A DNA stretch of 64,000 nucleotides from Candidatus Paracaedibacter symbiosus (GCF_000757605.1 NZ_JQAK01000001.1:757947-821946); one strand, 5' to 3'; numbered from the stretch's first letter, positions 8,742 to 19,037 are shown. The notes: generated by a model from the letters alone, not told the origin. Made by a program: numbers and translations.

Positions 8742-11700
8742 TTAAATCGCAATTTCCTGCATCTGCTTGCGTTTATTTTGGGAGAGAGTCAAATAAATCG
8801 CTGGCAATACCAATAAAGTAAACAAAGTCCCGATGGTCATTCCGCCAACGATCACCCAACCAATTTGACGATAGCTCTCTGCCCCAGCTCCTTGAGAAAG
8901 TGCCAGCGGCACCGAGCCCAACACCATCGCAAAAGTTGTCATTAAGATAGGGCGTAACCGGACCTTAGAGGCCTCAACAATCGCATCGAGTTTGGAGACT
9001 CCTTCAGTACGCAAGTGATTCGCCACATCCACCATCAAAATACCATGCTTGGTGATCAACCCAATCAAGGTCACCAAACCAATTTGACTGTAAACGTTGA
9101 TCGTTCCCCCCTTGATGAGAGTCAAGGTAACAACTGCACTGGCCAAGGATAATGGCACACTGAACATGATGATCGCTGGGTCAATCCAACTTTCAAACTG
9201 AGCCGCCATAATCAGATAAATAAAGATCAACGCCATCCCGAAAATCAGATACATATTCTGACTTTCATCCATGAAGCGGCGTGTATCCCCGGTGAACTCC
9301 ATACGCGCATCCCGAGGCAAGACAGATTTAGTGATCTCCTTCACCATGTTAATCCCTTCCATCTGACCAATACCTGATTGAAGTTTTACTGTATGGCTAA
9401 TGGCGCGAACTCGATTGTAGCGGAAAATTTCAGCCGGACCAGAGCGTGCTTTGACCTCCACCAATTCAGCTAATGGAATAAGAGTTTGTTTTTTATCATT
9501 CGCCTTCATAAACAGATTCGTAATATCTTTGGGAGACTGACGTGCCTGATCCATCACCTCTACTAAAACGTCATAAAGTTTGTTTTCACGTTTAAAGGAA
9601 GATGCTTTGCGCCCCCGGACCAATGAGTCAATAGTATCGGCAATTGCTCCTGGTTCCACTCCACCCTCGGCCGCTTTGTCTCGCCTGATGTAGACGGTAA
9701 AATCTTCTGTATCTGGGTGATCATTGGATAACACAGCCGCGATATTGGTATTCCCATAAAGCTTGTTGGTAGTCAAACGAGAAAGTTCTTTGATTTCACG
9801 GTGCGTCTTATTCCCCCCAATAATAAACTCAACCAAGTCACTGCGATCGCTTGAGCCACCGCTGCCTTCAAACTTAACAGAGATCCCGGTGATCTTGGCC
9901 AGCTTTGCTTTCAATTCAGCCTCAATCACAGCTGTTGAACGACTACGATCATCTTTTAATTGAATACTAACATCGTAGGTCGGGTTATTGATCTGAGTAA
10001 TTCGCCGTTCGATTTCCGGAATGGTTGACAAGACTTCATCCAGCTGACTAACGAATTTATCAGTATACTGCAATGTTGCCGATTGTGCTGATTGACCATC
10101 AATGAAAATGGCACCCTGATCTTCGGTGGGGAATAATTCTTTTGGCAAGCCATAGTAGCTGAGCATCCCAATAGACGCCACAATGAAGCCGGCAAAAATT
10201 GGTTTATAAGGAACTTTCATCATCCAATTGACTAATCCTTGCCGGATTGGATCAACCAATAAAAGAATCGCAAATGCAATCACCATGGCAATAATGCGGC
10301 CAATCACAGGGGAGAAAAGCCCCCCAATCACATAGGCCAACAAAAATGCGACAACATACAGTATAATCGTCATATAAGAAGAGTGGTAACCTGAGTTTTC
10401 ACCTGTTTGTGACAAGATGAGGCGCAAGAACCGTGCATATTCTGTCTCAAGTTTATCAAGCCACACATCCGTTGGCACTTTCTCCTTTAGCTTTTCCCAC
10501 CAACCAGCAGATTTAATGGCAAAGGCACCTTCCCCTTGACCTAACAAGCGCGCGCACATCATCGGTGATAAAGTGAGGGCGGCAAATCCCGAGAGCAAGA
10601 CAGAACCAGCAAGGGTCACCGCAAACTCTGTAAAGTACTTGCCAACAGTTCCCTTAGACAAAGCAATTGGTGCATACACTGCAACGAGTGTCAAGGTCAT
10701 CGCCACGATAGCAAAGCTGATTTCACGCACACCTTTGACGGCTGCATTAAAGGGTTTTTCGCCCTCATCTATATAACGATAAACGTTTTCTAACACCACG
10801 ATTGCATCGTCAACCACCAAACCAATAGCCATAACCATCGCCATCAAGGTAAAGCGATTCAAGCTAAAACCAAGCAGATACATGATAAACAGTGTACCGA
10901 TCAACGACACAGGAATTGTAATCAAAGGAATAATAGAAGCGCGGGCGGAGCGTAAGAACAAGAATACGACTAACACAACCAAAACGGTTGCCTCACCAAT
11001 AGTCCAATAAATACGCGAAACCGATTCTTCAATAAATCGAGTCCGGTCGGTTCCAAGGCTCAGCGTCATGGAGTCAGGCAAGTGCTGCTGAATCGACGGC
11101 ATCATCTTTTTAACTTCACGCGCCACATCAATAGGGTTGGCAATCGTTTGTTTCATAATCCCAATACTGATTCCGGTTTTCCCGTTAAAACGCGTCTTGG
11201 TTTTTTTATCATTGGCTGACATTTCAGCTGCCCCAAGGTCACTTAGATAAACCAGATGTCCATCTCTTGTCATAATGGGCAAATCATTAAATTCCTCTGG
11301 CGTTTCAATGTCAGCAACAGTTGTTACCAGGTATTCACGGTCATTACTAATAAGTTTTCCAGCTGGTTTTTCGATGTTCTGTTGTTTAATAGCCTGGATC
11401 ACTTCAGCCACAGTAATATTAAAGGCAGCCAATTTAACAGGATCCAACTTAAGGCGCATCTTATAAAGATCACCCCCCAGCACATCCACCCGGGCTACGC
11501 CAGAAATGGATTCAAGATCTTTTTGAATTTCCCGCAAGGCAAAGTCGGCTAATTCACTCGCCGCCAATTTATCGCTCGTCAATGCCAGAGTCATAATCGC
11601 CTTATCATCCGCTTTTGACTTTGTCAAAATCGGTTCATTCATTTCATGCGGCAAGCGATCTTTTGCTTTGTTTAAACGATCCCGAATATCATTAGCAGCG

Positions 11701-12008
11701 TCTTCAACACGGCGACCTGGGCTAAACTCCATCACAACTTTGCTATCATCAACAGAGCTAGTAGAAGAGACTGAAACAACACCTTCGATACCCGCTACTG
11801 CTTCTTCAATGACGCGCGTTACCTGAGCTTCCACGATTTCAGGGGCAGCTCCTTGCAGAGTTGATTCAATAGTAATATAAGGCCGTTCTACAGTTGGATA
11901 CTGTTGCAGCGGTAAGCGGCTGAACCCGACAAGTCCCACGAGCAGCAAGACAATCGTCATTACCCATGAAAAGACGGGGCGCTGAATACAAACTTCAGAT
12001 AATTTCAT
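8742..12008 (-). CDS. RND-family efflux pump inner-membrane permease
   Basis: 1088 residues, in the range of hydrophobe/amphiphile efflux-1 (AcrB/MexB-like) proton antiporters that expel drugs through a tripartite pump. Twelve membrane segments are expected. MAIGLVVDDAIVVLENVYRY in TM4 contains the paired aspartates of the proton relay, and the N-terminus RPVFSWVMTIVLLLVGLVGF is the usual TM1. Two large periplasmic loops follow TM1 and TM7. An extra hydrophobic stretch (about residues 545-590) sits before TM7 and is not typical of AcrB. It starts 11 bp after the adaptor stop with an AAGGTAG ribosome site, so the two form one operon. No TolC-like gene or local repressor is adjacent. Confidence 0.93.
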   Translation of the reverse strand: MKLSEVCIQRPVFSWVMTIVLLLVGLVGFSRLPLQQYPTVERPYITIESTLQGAAPEIVEAQVTRVIEEAVAGIEGVVSVSSTSSVDDSKVVMEFSPGRRVEDAANDIRDRLNKAKDRLPHEMNEPILTKSKADDKAIMTLALTSDKLAASELADFALREIQKDLESISGVARVDVLGGDLYKMRLKLDPVKLAAFNITVAEVIQAIKQQNIEKPAGKLISNDREYLVTTVADIETPEEFNDLPIMTRDGHLVYLSDLGAAEMSANDKKTKTRFNGKTGISIGIMKQTIANPIDVAREVKKMMPSIQQHLPDSMTLSLGTDRTRFIEESVSRIYWTIGEATVLVVLVVFLFLRSARASIIPLITIPVSLIGTLFIMYLLGFSLNRFTLMAMVMAIGLVVDDAIVVLENVYRYIDEGEKPFNAAVKGVREISFAIVAMTLTLVAVYAPIALSKGTVGKYFTEFAVTLAGSVLLSGFAALTLSPMMCARLLGQGEGAFAIKSAGWWEKLKEKVPTDVWLDKLETEYARFLRLILSQTGENSGYHSSYMTIILYVVAFLLAYVIGGLFSPVIGRIIAMVIAFAILLLVDPIRQGLVNWMMKVPYKPIFAGFIVASIGMLSYYGLPKELFPTEDQGAIFIDGQSAQSATLQYTDKFVSQLDEVLSTIPEIERRITQINNPTYDVSIQLKDDRSRSTAVIEAELKAKLAKITGISVKFEGSGGSSDRSDLVEFIIGGNKTHREIKELSRLTTNKLYGNTNIAAVLSNDHPDTEDFTVYIRRDKAAEGGVEPGAIADTIDSLVRGRKASSFKRENKLYDVLVEVMDQARQSPKDITNLFMKANDKKQTLIPLAELVEVKARSGPAEIFRYNRVRAISHTVKLQSGIGQMEGINMVKEITKSVLPRDARMEFTGDTRRFMDESQNMYLIFGMALIFIYLIMAAQFESWIDPAIIMFSVPLSLASAVVTLTLIKGGTINVYSQIGLVTLIGLITKHGILMVDVANHLRTEGVSKLDAIVEASKVRLRPILMTTFAMVLGSVPLALSQGAGAESYRQIGWVIVGGMTIGTLFTLLVLPAIYLTLSQNKRKQMQEIAI

Positions 12009-12019
12009 GGGCGACTACC

Positions 12020-13570
12020 TTACTCTTTACTTTTAGAAAACAAATTCTTGAGAAAATGAAGTGCTTTGGCAAATTTACCTTTGTTTTCTTGTACTTTAGG
12101 CTCTTCTTCTATATGCGAAGATGCGGTTTGCTCGTTCACTTCATCAGCTTTTTGCGTTGCCTCAACTGCTGGATTTACCTCAACTGCTGGATTTACCTCA
12201 GCTGGTGGACTTGCCTCAGCTGGTGGATTTGCCTCAGCTGGTGGACTTGCCTCAGCTGGTGGATTTGCCTCAGCTGGTGGATTTGCCTCAACTGCTGGAT
12301 TTGCCTCAGTCGGCGTTTCTATACTAGGCTCTACAGAAGATGCCGACGCTGCTGGTGCTGAAGCTATTTCTTTCACCGGCTCTTTGATTGGCTCCGCCGC
12401 TTCTGATTCACCTTCTTCTTGCAGCGCCTCTTCTAGACTTTCAAGATTGGTAACATTCACACTTGTGCCTTCACCGAGTTTAATTTGCCCCGCAATGACC
12501 ACCAACTCATCAGCACGCAAACCTTGGATAATTTCAACTTTTCCTTTTTCGCGCGTCCCTGTAATGACCCGGCGACGTCCAGCACGCCCACTTTGAACAA
12601 CCCAGACAAATTCGCGATCTCCATCACGAGTTACAGCGGATTCTGGGACCATAATGGCGTTTCCTTTTTCGCCAACTATTAAGCTGACATTAACAAACAT
12701 CCCTGCGCGCAGATTACCGTCGTCATTAGGATTTGTTGCCCGCAAGGATAAACTGTGGCTTACCCCATCAAGACTTGCATCAACTGAAACAACAGTGGCC
12801 ATAAAGATTTCCCCGACAAATCCATCCAACGTCATTTCTGCTGTTTGCCCCACACCTACGTCATGAACATTTTGTTCTGGTACCTTAAAATCAATCTTAA
12901 TCGGCGTGTTATCAACTAACTTCACAAGATCATGGCCTGCTTGAACATAAGCACCAACACTGACATCAATTAACCCGATATTTCCAGAAAAGGGTGCAAT
13001 GATTGTGGCTTTTTCTAATTGAGCTTTCGCTTTTTCAAGTTTTGCCTTTGCCATGGCCAAACCAGCTTTTGTTTCATCAAACTTCTTAACGCTTTCAATG
13101 TTTTGGCTGTGAAGCTTTGTGATACGGCCATGATCTGCCTCTCTTAAAATAAGTTCAGCCTCAGCAAGATCCACTTCGGCGACCAGATCTGCATCTTCAA
13201 AGCGAATCAAGATATCACCTTTATTAACGGCTTCGCCTTCTGTAAAGCTAATTTCGGAAATGCGACCAGCCATCTCTGAACGCAGCATCACTTCCTCATT
13301 AGCGCGAAGTTTTCCCACAGTGGTAACGCGCTTGGTCATCGTGCCAACGGCAACCCGAACAGCCTCCACATCTACAACACGTTCGCCCATGCTCTCCCGA
13401 TTTTGCTTCAACTCAAGGTAAACTAAACAAGCATCTTTAATGGCAGGCCTTACCCAGGGGCTTAGAACTTTGCCAAGCACCCATAATCCAAGAGCCCCCA
13501 CAAGGACACCACCGATAATAAACGGGATTTTGTCTTTAGTAATTTTAGAGAAAAGATCTGGTCGCTGCAT
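12020..13570 (-). CDS. RND efflux periplasmic adaptor (membrane fusion protein) with a proline-rich repeat tail
   Basis: 516 residues; related adaptors usually have 370-400. An N-terminal membrane anchor (IPFIIGGVLVGALGLWVLG) is followed by the lipoyl/barrel-sandwich part (RSEMAGRISEISFTEGEAV), an alpha hairpin (about 130-190) and the second lipoyl half (ATIIAPFSGNIGLIDVSVGA), then beta-barrel and membrane-proximal domains to about residue 390. The extra C-terminus is negatively charged and contains eight hexapeptide repeats of the form E-A-N-P-P-A encoded at 12161-12304, ending with a basic helix KFAKALHFLKNLFSKSKE. It links the permease at 8742 to an outer-membrane channel. The tail could span or contact peptidoglycan, but that is a guess. 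Confidence 0.9.
   Translation of the reverse strand: MQRPDLFSKITKDKIPFIIGGVLVGALGLWVLGKVLSPWVRPAIKDACLVYLELKQNRESMGERVVDVEAVRVAVGTMTKRVTTVGKLRANEEVMLRSEMAGRISEISFTEGEAVNKGDILIRFEDADLVAEVDLAEAELILREADHGRITKLHSQNIESVKKFDETKAGLAMAKAKLEKAKAQLEKATIIAPFSGNIGLIDVSVGAYVQAGHDLVKLVDNTPIKIDFKVPEQNVHDVGVGQTAEMTLDGFVGEIFMATVVSVDASLDGVSHSLSLRATNPNDDGNLRAGMFVNVSLIVGEKGNAIMVPESAVTRDGDREFVWVVQSGRAGRRRVITGTREKGKVEIIQGLRADELVVIAGQIKLGEGTSVNVTNLESLEEALQEEGESEAAEPIKEPVKEIASAPAASASSVEPSIETPTEANPAVEANPPAEANPPAEASPPAEANPPAEASPPAEVNPAVEVNPAVEATQKADEVNEQTASSHIEEEPKVQENKGKFAKALHFLKNLFSKSKE
12161..12304. repeat. Eight tandem 18-bp repeats inside the efflux adaptor gene
   Basis: Eight head-to-tail 18-bp units of the form CTCAGCTGGTGGATTTGC (plus-strand reading), differing only at a few positions; the outer units carry CTCAACTGCTGGATTT. 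Read on the minus strand they encode E-(A/V)-(N/S)-P-(P/A)-(A/V) hexapeptides. Every unit is a multiple of three, so copy number can change without breaking the frame. Confidence 0.95.
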
Positions 13571-13774
13571 GTTCTTAATCGCTTTAATCTTGTCGTTACA
13601 ATTATCTTGAATGAAAGAAGTTAACTTTTAGTAACAAACTAACATTCACACGATAACATTAGCATATAGCTATGATTTGTGCTATCTTTCACAATTTTGC
13701 AAGGAAAATATAATTTATCCGAAAATATTTAACTGATTTATTACAAACTTAGATTTTTTTGCATTGAGTTCACT

Positions 13775-16375
13775 CTAAATTAACTCAGCCAGCGTAATCT
13801 CAGTCAAGGGTTCCGCTGTTTGTTTATTTTTTAAAATAAAGTTGGATAGTTCGGGCAGAAATTGCGTATTTAAAATCCTGTCGATGGCCCTTGCGCCTTG
13901 AGAAGAGTTACCAACTCGCCCTAAAATAGCAATAATATCCGCCTCTTTAATTTTTAAATTTGCCTGATAATTCTGCAAAATACGCTCTTTGATATCATTT
14001 AATTTGAGATGAGTAATTTCTGTTAAATGTGTTAGTGTTAGGGAGTGATAAGGGATAACCGTCATCCGCGCCAACAACGCCGGACCAAAATGGGTTGATA
14101 AAACTTGACCTAAAATATCACCAGTTTCAATATTACCCTCACTTGGAACGGATAAATCTTGAACCAATTCAGCCCCTAGATTGGAGGTCATGATGATAAG
14201 AGTATTACGGAAATCAACACGAACGCCTTCACCATCTTCCATAATACCTTTGTCAAAAACTTGATAGAAGAGATTAGCAACGTCCCGATGCGCTTTTTCG
14301 ATTTCATCAAGTAAAATAACACTATATGGATTACGGCGAACAGCTTCTGTTAAGAGACCACCTTTGCCATACCCCACATAACCGGGAGGGGCTCCTTTGA
14401 GAGAAGCAAGAGAGTGAGCTTCCTGAAACTCAGACATATTGAGACGAATGAGAGCATCACGGCTACCAGACAAAAAAGTGGCAAGCGCCTGAGCTGTCTC
14501 CGTTTTCCCAACCCCACTAGGACCAACAAGTAAGAAAACCCCCATCGGTTTTCCAGGATCGGCAAGGCCAGTGCGATAGGTGAGAACCGCCTGTGACAAC
14601 TGTTTCAGCGCCTGATCTTGCCCGATAATTTTGGATCTGAGATTCTGAAATATCGACTCAAAATCAACACCATGTTGCACAGAAAGCATCGTTGTGGCAG
14701 GAATACCTGTCCAACTTGAGAGGATTTGAGCAATGCAATCACGATCCACTACTATGGAAAGATTCAATTCTCTAGAAAGTGTCTTAGTTGTTTCTTCTAG
14801 GTGATTGAGCTTTTCAATGAGCGCATCATCGGTGCTGGTTCGATCAAACAATAACAACTGCTTATGTAATGCTTTTATTTGATCAATCAGCAGACGAATC
14901 TGCTGCCATAGAGCTTCAGAATCTTTAATTTTGAGCTTTATAACCTCAATGCGGCCGGTAATTTCTTTCAAACGCTGTAGATGAGTACCCGACTTTTTTG
15001 TCTCGCGCTGCAACATGGAGGCTTCTATTTGTAAAAGCTGCAATTCGTTGTTCAGTTCATCAATTAAAGGCGGAGTTGCTTTATGAGCAAGGGAAACGCG
15101 GGCACAAGCTGTATCCAAAAGATTAATCGCTTTATCAGGAAGACGCCGGTGCGGTAAAAAGCGTTTAGAAAGAGTTACTGCCGCTTGAACTGCCTCATTT
15201 AATACTTGCACATCATGGTGTTTTTCAAGTTGAGGCACAAAACGGCGGAGCATCATCATCGCATTTTCAGGAGTTGGCTCCTCAATCTTAATGAGTTCAA
15301 AACGTCTGTTAAGCGCTGCATCATTTTCAATATATCGCTTGTATTCTGGCCAAGTGGTGGCGGCAATAGTACGTAGCTCGCCCCGGGCAAGACTGGGCTT
15401 AAGGAGATTCGCGGCATCATTGGTGCCAAGGTTACCTCCCGCACCAATCAAAGTGTGGGCCTCGTCAATAAATAAAATAATAGGCTTTTTTGCCTGCTTC
15501 ACATCCTCTAAAATTCCTTTGAGTCGCTCTTCAAAGTCCCCCCGAACCCCCGCGCCTGATTGAAGCAAACCTAAATCAAGAGTATAGATTTGCGTATTTT
15601 GAAGGCTGGGTGGCACGTTGCCAGCAACGATCTTTTGGGCGAGCCCTTCAATGATGGCCGTTTTCCCAACTCCCGCATCTCCCACCAAAATGGGATTATT
15701 TTGTTTTTTCCGAGACAATACGTCAATAATTTGATGAACTTCCGCCTCGCGGCCAGAAACAGGGTCAAGCTTTCCTTGATAGGCTTGTTCCGTGAGGTTA
15801 AGCGCGTATTTTTGCAATGCTTCACCCGCATTAATGGAAGAGGACGCCGCAGGGACAAGGGTTGGGAGCACAGGTGCAGTCACCGATTCAACATAGCGAT
15901 TTTCTGGACTGACGCGCACCAATTCGACCAAATCACCTCGCAAGATATGCCTTGGAATGCGCAAAATCAGTGGGCAACTTTCCAGGATTACACCCCGCAA
16001 TGGATCATGGTCAATAAGGGCCAAAAGAATTGCTGCTGACCGAATTTGGTGTTGATTCAGATGAATCGAAGTAATCATCCAAGCTTTTTCTAATAAAATA
16101 ATGATGTTCGGCGACAAAGTTGGTGAGATGGTACAGCCTTGCTTGAATTTGTCAATACTGTTGAGAAGTTGACGCTGAACCGATTCTTTATCAATTTCAT
16201 AATGGCGCAATAATAACTCAATATCCGAATCGGGTTGCTGGAGAAGCTTGTACAAAAAATGTTCTAGTTCAACATTATAGTTTGTTTTTTGAACACATAG
16301 AGCTGCTGCTGCCTCTAACGCCTTTTTAGAAGACGGATTCAATTTTTCGACAAGATTTTTTAATTTTAACCCCAT
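13775..16375 (-). CDS. tssH: Type VI secretion AAA+ ATPase TssH (ClpV)
   Basis: 866 residues from the ATG at 16375 (a TTG two codons earlier is also possible; neither has a strong ribosome site). ClpV disassembles the contracted TssB/TssC sheath of the type VI system. The N-domain [16 protein letters not shown]...ELEHFL is the ClpV form and not the ClpB form. Two AAA+ modules follow: Walker A GDAGVGKT (about 234) with [10 protein letters not shown], and GPSGVGKT (about 619) with [10 protein letters not shown] ClpB-type M-domain lies at about 430-540, and the first pore loop reads [13 protein letters not shown]. No other tss gene lies within the window, so the sheath, baseplate and membrane genes must be elsewhere, or this is a relic. 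ClpB is the alternative, less likely from the N-domain. Confidence 0.85.
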   Translation of the reverse strand: MGLKLKNLVEKLNPSSKKALEAAAALCVQKTNYNVELEHFLYKLLQQPDSDIELLLRHYEIDKESVQRQLLNSIDKFKQGCTISPTLSPNIIILLEKAWMITSIHLNQHQIRSAAILLALIDHDPLRGVILESCPLILRIPRHILRGDLVELVRVSPENRYVESVTAPVLPTLVPAASSSINAGEALQKYALNLTEQAYQGKLDPVSGREAEVHQIIDVLSRKKQNNPILVGDAGVGKTAIIEGLAQKIVAGNVPPSLQNTQIYTLDLGLLQSGAGVRGDFEERLKGILEDVKQAKKPIILFIDEAHTLIGAGGNLGTNDAANLLKPSLARGELRTIAATTWPEYKRYIENDAALNRRFELIKIEEPTPENAMMMLRRFVPQLEKHHDVQVLNEAVQAAVTLSKRFLPHRRLPDKAINLLDTACARVSLAHKATPPLIDELNNELQLLQIEASMLQRETKKSGTHLQRLKEITGRIEVIKLKIKDSEALWQQIRLLIDQIKALHKQLLLFDRTSTDDALIEKLNHLEETTKTLSRELNLSIVVDRDCIAQILSSWTGIPATTMLSVQHGVDFESIFQNLRSKIIGQDQALKQLSQAVLTYRTGLADPGKPMGVFLLVGPSGVGKTETAQALATFLSGSRDALIRLNMSEFQEAHSLASLKGAPPGYVGYGKGGLLTEAVRRNPYSVILLDEIEKAHRDVANLFYQVFDKGIMEDGEGVRVDFRNTLIIMTSNLGAELVQDLSVPSEGNIETGDILGQVLSTHFGPALLARMTVIPYHSLTLTHLTEITHLKLNDIKERILQNYQANLKIKEADIIAILGRVGNSSQGARAIDRILNTQFLPELSNFILKNKQTAEPLTEITLAELI

Positions 16376-16729
16376 GGTCAAAACCTAAACAATAGAAATA
16401 AGCCATCTATAAACTATGCCTGAGAAAAATAAAAAAGTTTAGTTAATTTTTTTATTTTAATAATAAGGTTAATCCTTACTGAGATTCTCTCACCCCTTAT
16501 TCATCCAAAGATGATTTTCAGACCATTTTAGCCCAAAATAAGGCCAACTTTCGGGGGAAGAGTTCATTTGCTGGTAGTTTAATTACTTCATTACAGGTGG
16601 GAAAATTTGCCATGTAAAAAGAGCCCAAATAAACTCCTTCGGGTAGGGTAAAGACAAGCCTCCAAGGCGAGGCTAGAAGCAACATTTATAGGGTGTGGGA
16701 CATATATAATATATACATACTAAAAAATT
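16376..16729. other. 354-bp intergenic gap between tssH and lpxC
   Basis: No gene seen. It holds a small hairpin AGCCTC/GAGGCT (16657-16674) that could terminate lpxC transcription only weakly because no T-run follows, and an alternating AT tract near 16702-16722 (ATATATAATATATACATA). The promoter of tssH must lie here, but I cannot single one out. Confidence 0.5.
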
Positions 16730-17668
16730 TTAAGCATAGACCCACGCGTTAGGATCAGCAAATAGGGCCCGTAAGATTAAGTTGTTCAATCCATGGCCCG
16801 AGTTGCGACCATCAAAATGTCCGAGCAACCTTGTCCCTACCAACATTAAATCCCCGTAAGCATCAAGCACTTTATGGCGAACAAATTCATCATCAAAGCG
16901 CAAACCCTCCGCATTTAGAACTTTATTGTCATCGATGACAATGGTATTGCAAAGATCAGCTCCTTGCGCTAATCCCATTGCGCGAAGCTTGTTACCATCC
17001 TCTAAAAAGCCAAAAGTACGCGCTTCCGAAAGTAATGTGGTAAAGTCTTCCTTTTCAGGGTAGTAATCAAAAGTCCAACTTTGCGGAAAACGGCCACAAC
17101 CATCAAAATAGATAGAAATGCGCGGCTCATCAGAAGGAAGCAACCATGCCTCCCCTTTCCCCTGAACGACGTGAATTGGTTTAAGAACACGAATTTGCTT
17201 CAATGGTGTTGCCAGTGGCTTAACCCCGCCGCTTGCTAAAATAGCCTCAATAAACTCAATGGAACTCCCGTCCATAATTGGGACTTCAGGTCCATCCAAT
17301 TCAATAATCGCATTGTGAACGCCAAGGGCACGGAAAGCTGCCATTAAGTGCTCAATTGTCCCAACAGTTGTCCCTGCTTCGTTAGCAATTTTGGTACACA
17401 TAGATGTATCAGCAACCGTATCCCAACGGGCCGGAACGCGGTTATTTTCTGTCAAATCAGTCCGAATAAAGACATAGCCTGTATCGGCTACAGCCGGCTT
17501 AATCCTCAAAGTAACGGATTCACCAGAATGAACCCCTATTCCCATACAGATTATATTCTTTTTAACTGTATGCTGCGTTGTATGGATAGGCGCTAATATC
17601 TTGACTGGAGCAAGTCGGGTGGATTTAATTGTTTTTGTTTGCTCTAGAATGGCGACATCATGAAGCAT
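16730..17668 (-). CDS. lpxC: UDP-3-O-acyl-N-acetylglucosamine deacetylase LpxC
   Basis: 312 residues from the ATG at 17668, which has GAGGAG seven bases upstream; a GTG five codons earlier is unlikely. LpxC removes acetate from UDP-3-O-acyl-GlcNAc, the committed and zinc-dependent step of lipid A synthesis. Diagnostic stretches are VGTIEHLMAAFRALGV (zinc histidine), VPIMDGSS, SEARTFGF, and FVRHKVLDAYGDLMLVG (second zinc histidine and aspartate), then GHFDGRNSGHGLN with the catalytic histidine region. Lipid A synthesis implies a conventional LPS-bearing outer membrane, which not all intracellular alphaproteobacteria keep. The gene is single; the usual ftsZ neighbour is absent. Confidence 0.96.
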   Translation of the reverse strand: MLHDVAILEQTKTIKSTRLAPVKILAPIHTTQHTVKKNIICMGIGVHSGESVTLRIKPAVADTGYVFIRTDLTENNRVPARWDTVADTSMCTKIANEAGTTVGTIEHLMAAFRALGVHNAIIELDGPEVPIMDGSSIEFIEAILASGGVKPLATPLKQIRVLKPIHVVQGKGEAWLLPSDEPRISIYFDGCGRFPQSWTFDYYPEKEDFTTLLSEARTFGFLEDGNKLRAMGLAQGADLCNTIVIDDNKVLNAEGLRFDDEFVRHKVLDAYGDLMLVGTRLLGHFDGRNSGHGLNNLILRALFADPNAWVYA

Positions 17669-17887
17669 ATTCGTTCTCCTCACTTCAAGAATGCCTCAAA
17701 TCCCCCCCAAAATGCCACCCTTAGTATGTTACGAACTATTACATAGTAAGGTTTATCTTCTTCTGCGAAGCTGTCTAGAGCTTATGTCAAGGAATTCATT
17801 GAGAAAATTAGGCACAAAGCCTAACCCTTTTTTAAGATATAAATCTATATATTATATTGTATAGGGAAAGTGGAGTGATGTAACATT

Positions 17888-18481
17888 TTGATAATTATAG
17901 TTTTTATTTGTTATGTATTTATGAATTCCCCGGGATTGGCAAGGTCAAATCCTGATCATACCTTATGTGGTAAATATATCGAAAAAGTCTCCAAAGAAAC
18001 GAACGTTCCGCCAGAAGTTATCTGGGCCGTTGCCAGTGCCGAGAGCAATCTAGGAAAGCTTGGTCCCTGGCCCTGGTCGGTCAATATTCGTGGTAAAGCA
18101 TTTTATTTCAAATCTCAAAAAGAAATGATCACCTTTATTCATAAAAAATTGAAAAAAAATCCTCATATTAGTATGGATATTGGCTGTATGCAGTTAAATT
18201 ATTTGTACCACGGTCATAAGTTTTCTAACATTCATGAAATGAGCAATATTTATGAAAATATGTTAGTCGGAGCTCGTTACTTACGCCAACTTTTTGAGGC
18301 CAACCAACACACTCACGCTCATAAAAAATTAACTAAAAATAGGCTTTGGGGTTATGCCGTTGGCGATTATCATTCCCAACAAAGCTCTAGAGGTGCCCAA
18401 TACATTAGACGAACCTCAAAATTTTTGATGACGACTCCTGCTTGGTATGATGATATCTTCCCAGAGCCAGACTTCCCTTAA
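17888..18481 (+). CDS. Exported lytic transglycosylase (SLT-fold)
   Basis: 197 residues from a TTG start; GGAG lies 12 nt upstream. The signal peptide is MIIIVFICYVFMNSPGLARS. The catalytic glutamate fits AVASAESNLGK. GPWPWSVNIRGKAFYF and SMDIGCMQLNYLYHG are conserved in alphaproteobacterial SLT-type transglycosylases (GPWPWTLN and VDVGCMQIN in the family). The enzyme cleaves the MurNAc-GlcNAc bond in peptidoglycan and probably opens the wall for an envelope machine such as the flagellum or T6SS, but no such gene adjoins it. The ATG at codon 12 would remove part of the signal peptide, so TTG is preferred. Confidence 0.8.
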   Translation: MIIIVFICYVFMNSPGLARSNPDHTLCGKYIEKVSKETNVPPEVIWAVASAESNLGKLGPWPWSVNIRGKAFYFKSQKEMITFIHKKLKKNPHISMDIGCMQLNYLYHGHKFSNIHEMSNIYENMLVGARYLRQLFEANQHTHAHKKLTKNRLWGYAVGDYHSQQSSRGAQYIRRTSKFLMTTPAWYDDIFPEPDFP

Positions 18482-19037
18482 GCCAGCAGATGGATAGTCT
18501 CCTTACTCATTGCCTGTAATAAATAAAACCTTTATTAGATTTAAAGTAAAGGAAGCGTGCGAGTTAAAATTTAGCGATTCTAGGATGCAAAAGGCGAGAG
18601 TTTCCAAAGAGATTTATTGAATAGAAGAGTTTTTATACCTACATAACTAAAAAAATTATTTTATTATGAGATTTTATTCATTACGAATATTTCCTATGAA
18701 AAAGTTAGCTATCGCTTCTATTTTAAACATCTTATAATGTATCTTAATCTGAGTAAGATACACTTTTTCTTCTTGTCTTAAAACCTTTGCCGCAAGCAAG
18801 CTTAGTCGGCAACGAGACAAACAAGGTGGATAGGTTGCTTATCGCCGTGCATCGGCTAAGAGCTTATAAGACTAAGCCTAACTTAAAAAATTGAGGTCAC
18901 TTTATCGGTGCATGCAAAGCTTTAAACACAGCAACAAAATCAGACGAAACCCTTCCTCACTCTCGTGGCATAATTCCTTATCTTTCAAGCATAAAGCAGC
19001 TTTAGTCTAGGAATGGAGAAATGTAGATTTATAGGAC
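18482..19037. other. 556-bp intergenic region with repeats and hairpins
   Basis: No gene seen. It contains one copy of a dispersed palindromic repeat (18552-18613), a 9-bp hairpin with a T-rich right flank at 18738-18762 (TGTATCTTA/TAAGATACA) and an 8-bp inverted pair GCTTAGTC/GACTAAGC at 18800-18807 and 18870-18877 enclosing a G/C-richer stretch than its surroundings. The last could be a structured RNA or another repeat. Confidence 0.5.
18552..18613. repeat. Dispersed REP-like element, degenerate copy A
   Basis: About 80 percent identical without gaps, by eye, to 36322-36382: both read GAAGC-TGCGAGTTAAA, then CTAGG and GCAAAAGGCGA-AGTTT. In this copy the inverted arms seen in the other copy have decayed. 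Confidence 0.7.

Noticed and set aside
8507-8752. 81-codon minus-strand frame between the methyltransferase and the RND permease
   Set aside because: It overlaps both neighbours, has no ribosome site or recognisable domain, and its composition looks like noise or repeat-derived DNA. A ComF gene, often found here, was looked for and not seen.
12161-12304. Tandem repeats considered as a CRISPR array
   Set aside because: Units are 18 bp, head to tail without spacers, and in frame inside a gene.
12066-12596. Long plus-strand frame full of alanine, glycine and serine opposite the efflux adaptor
   Set aside because: It is the antisense image of the E-A-N-P-P-A repeats; repeats free of stops in one frame tend to be free in others. 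The adaptor frame has the domains.
13571-13774. TetR-type operator before the efflux adaptor
   Set aside because: Several short TTAGT/ACTAA and ATAGCTAT words occur, but no single convincing palindrome and no nearby regulator gene.
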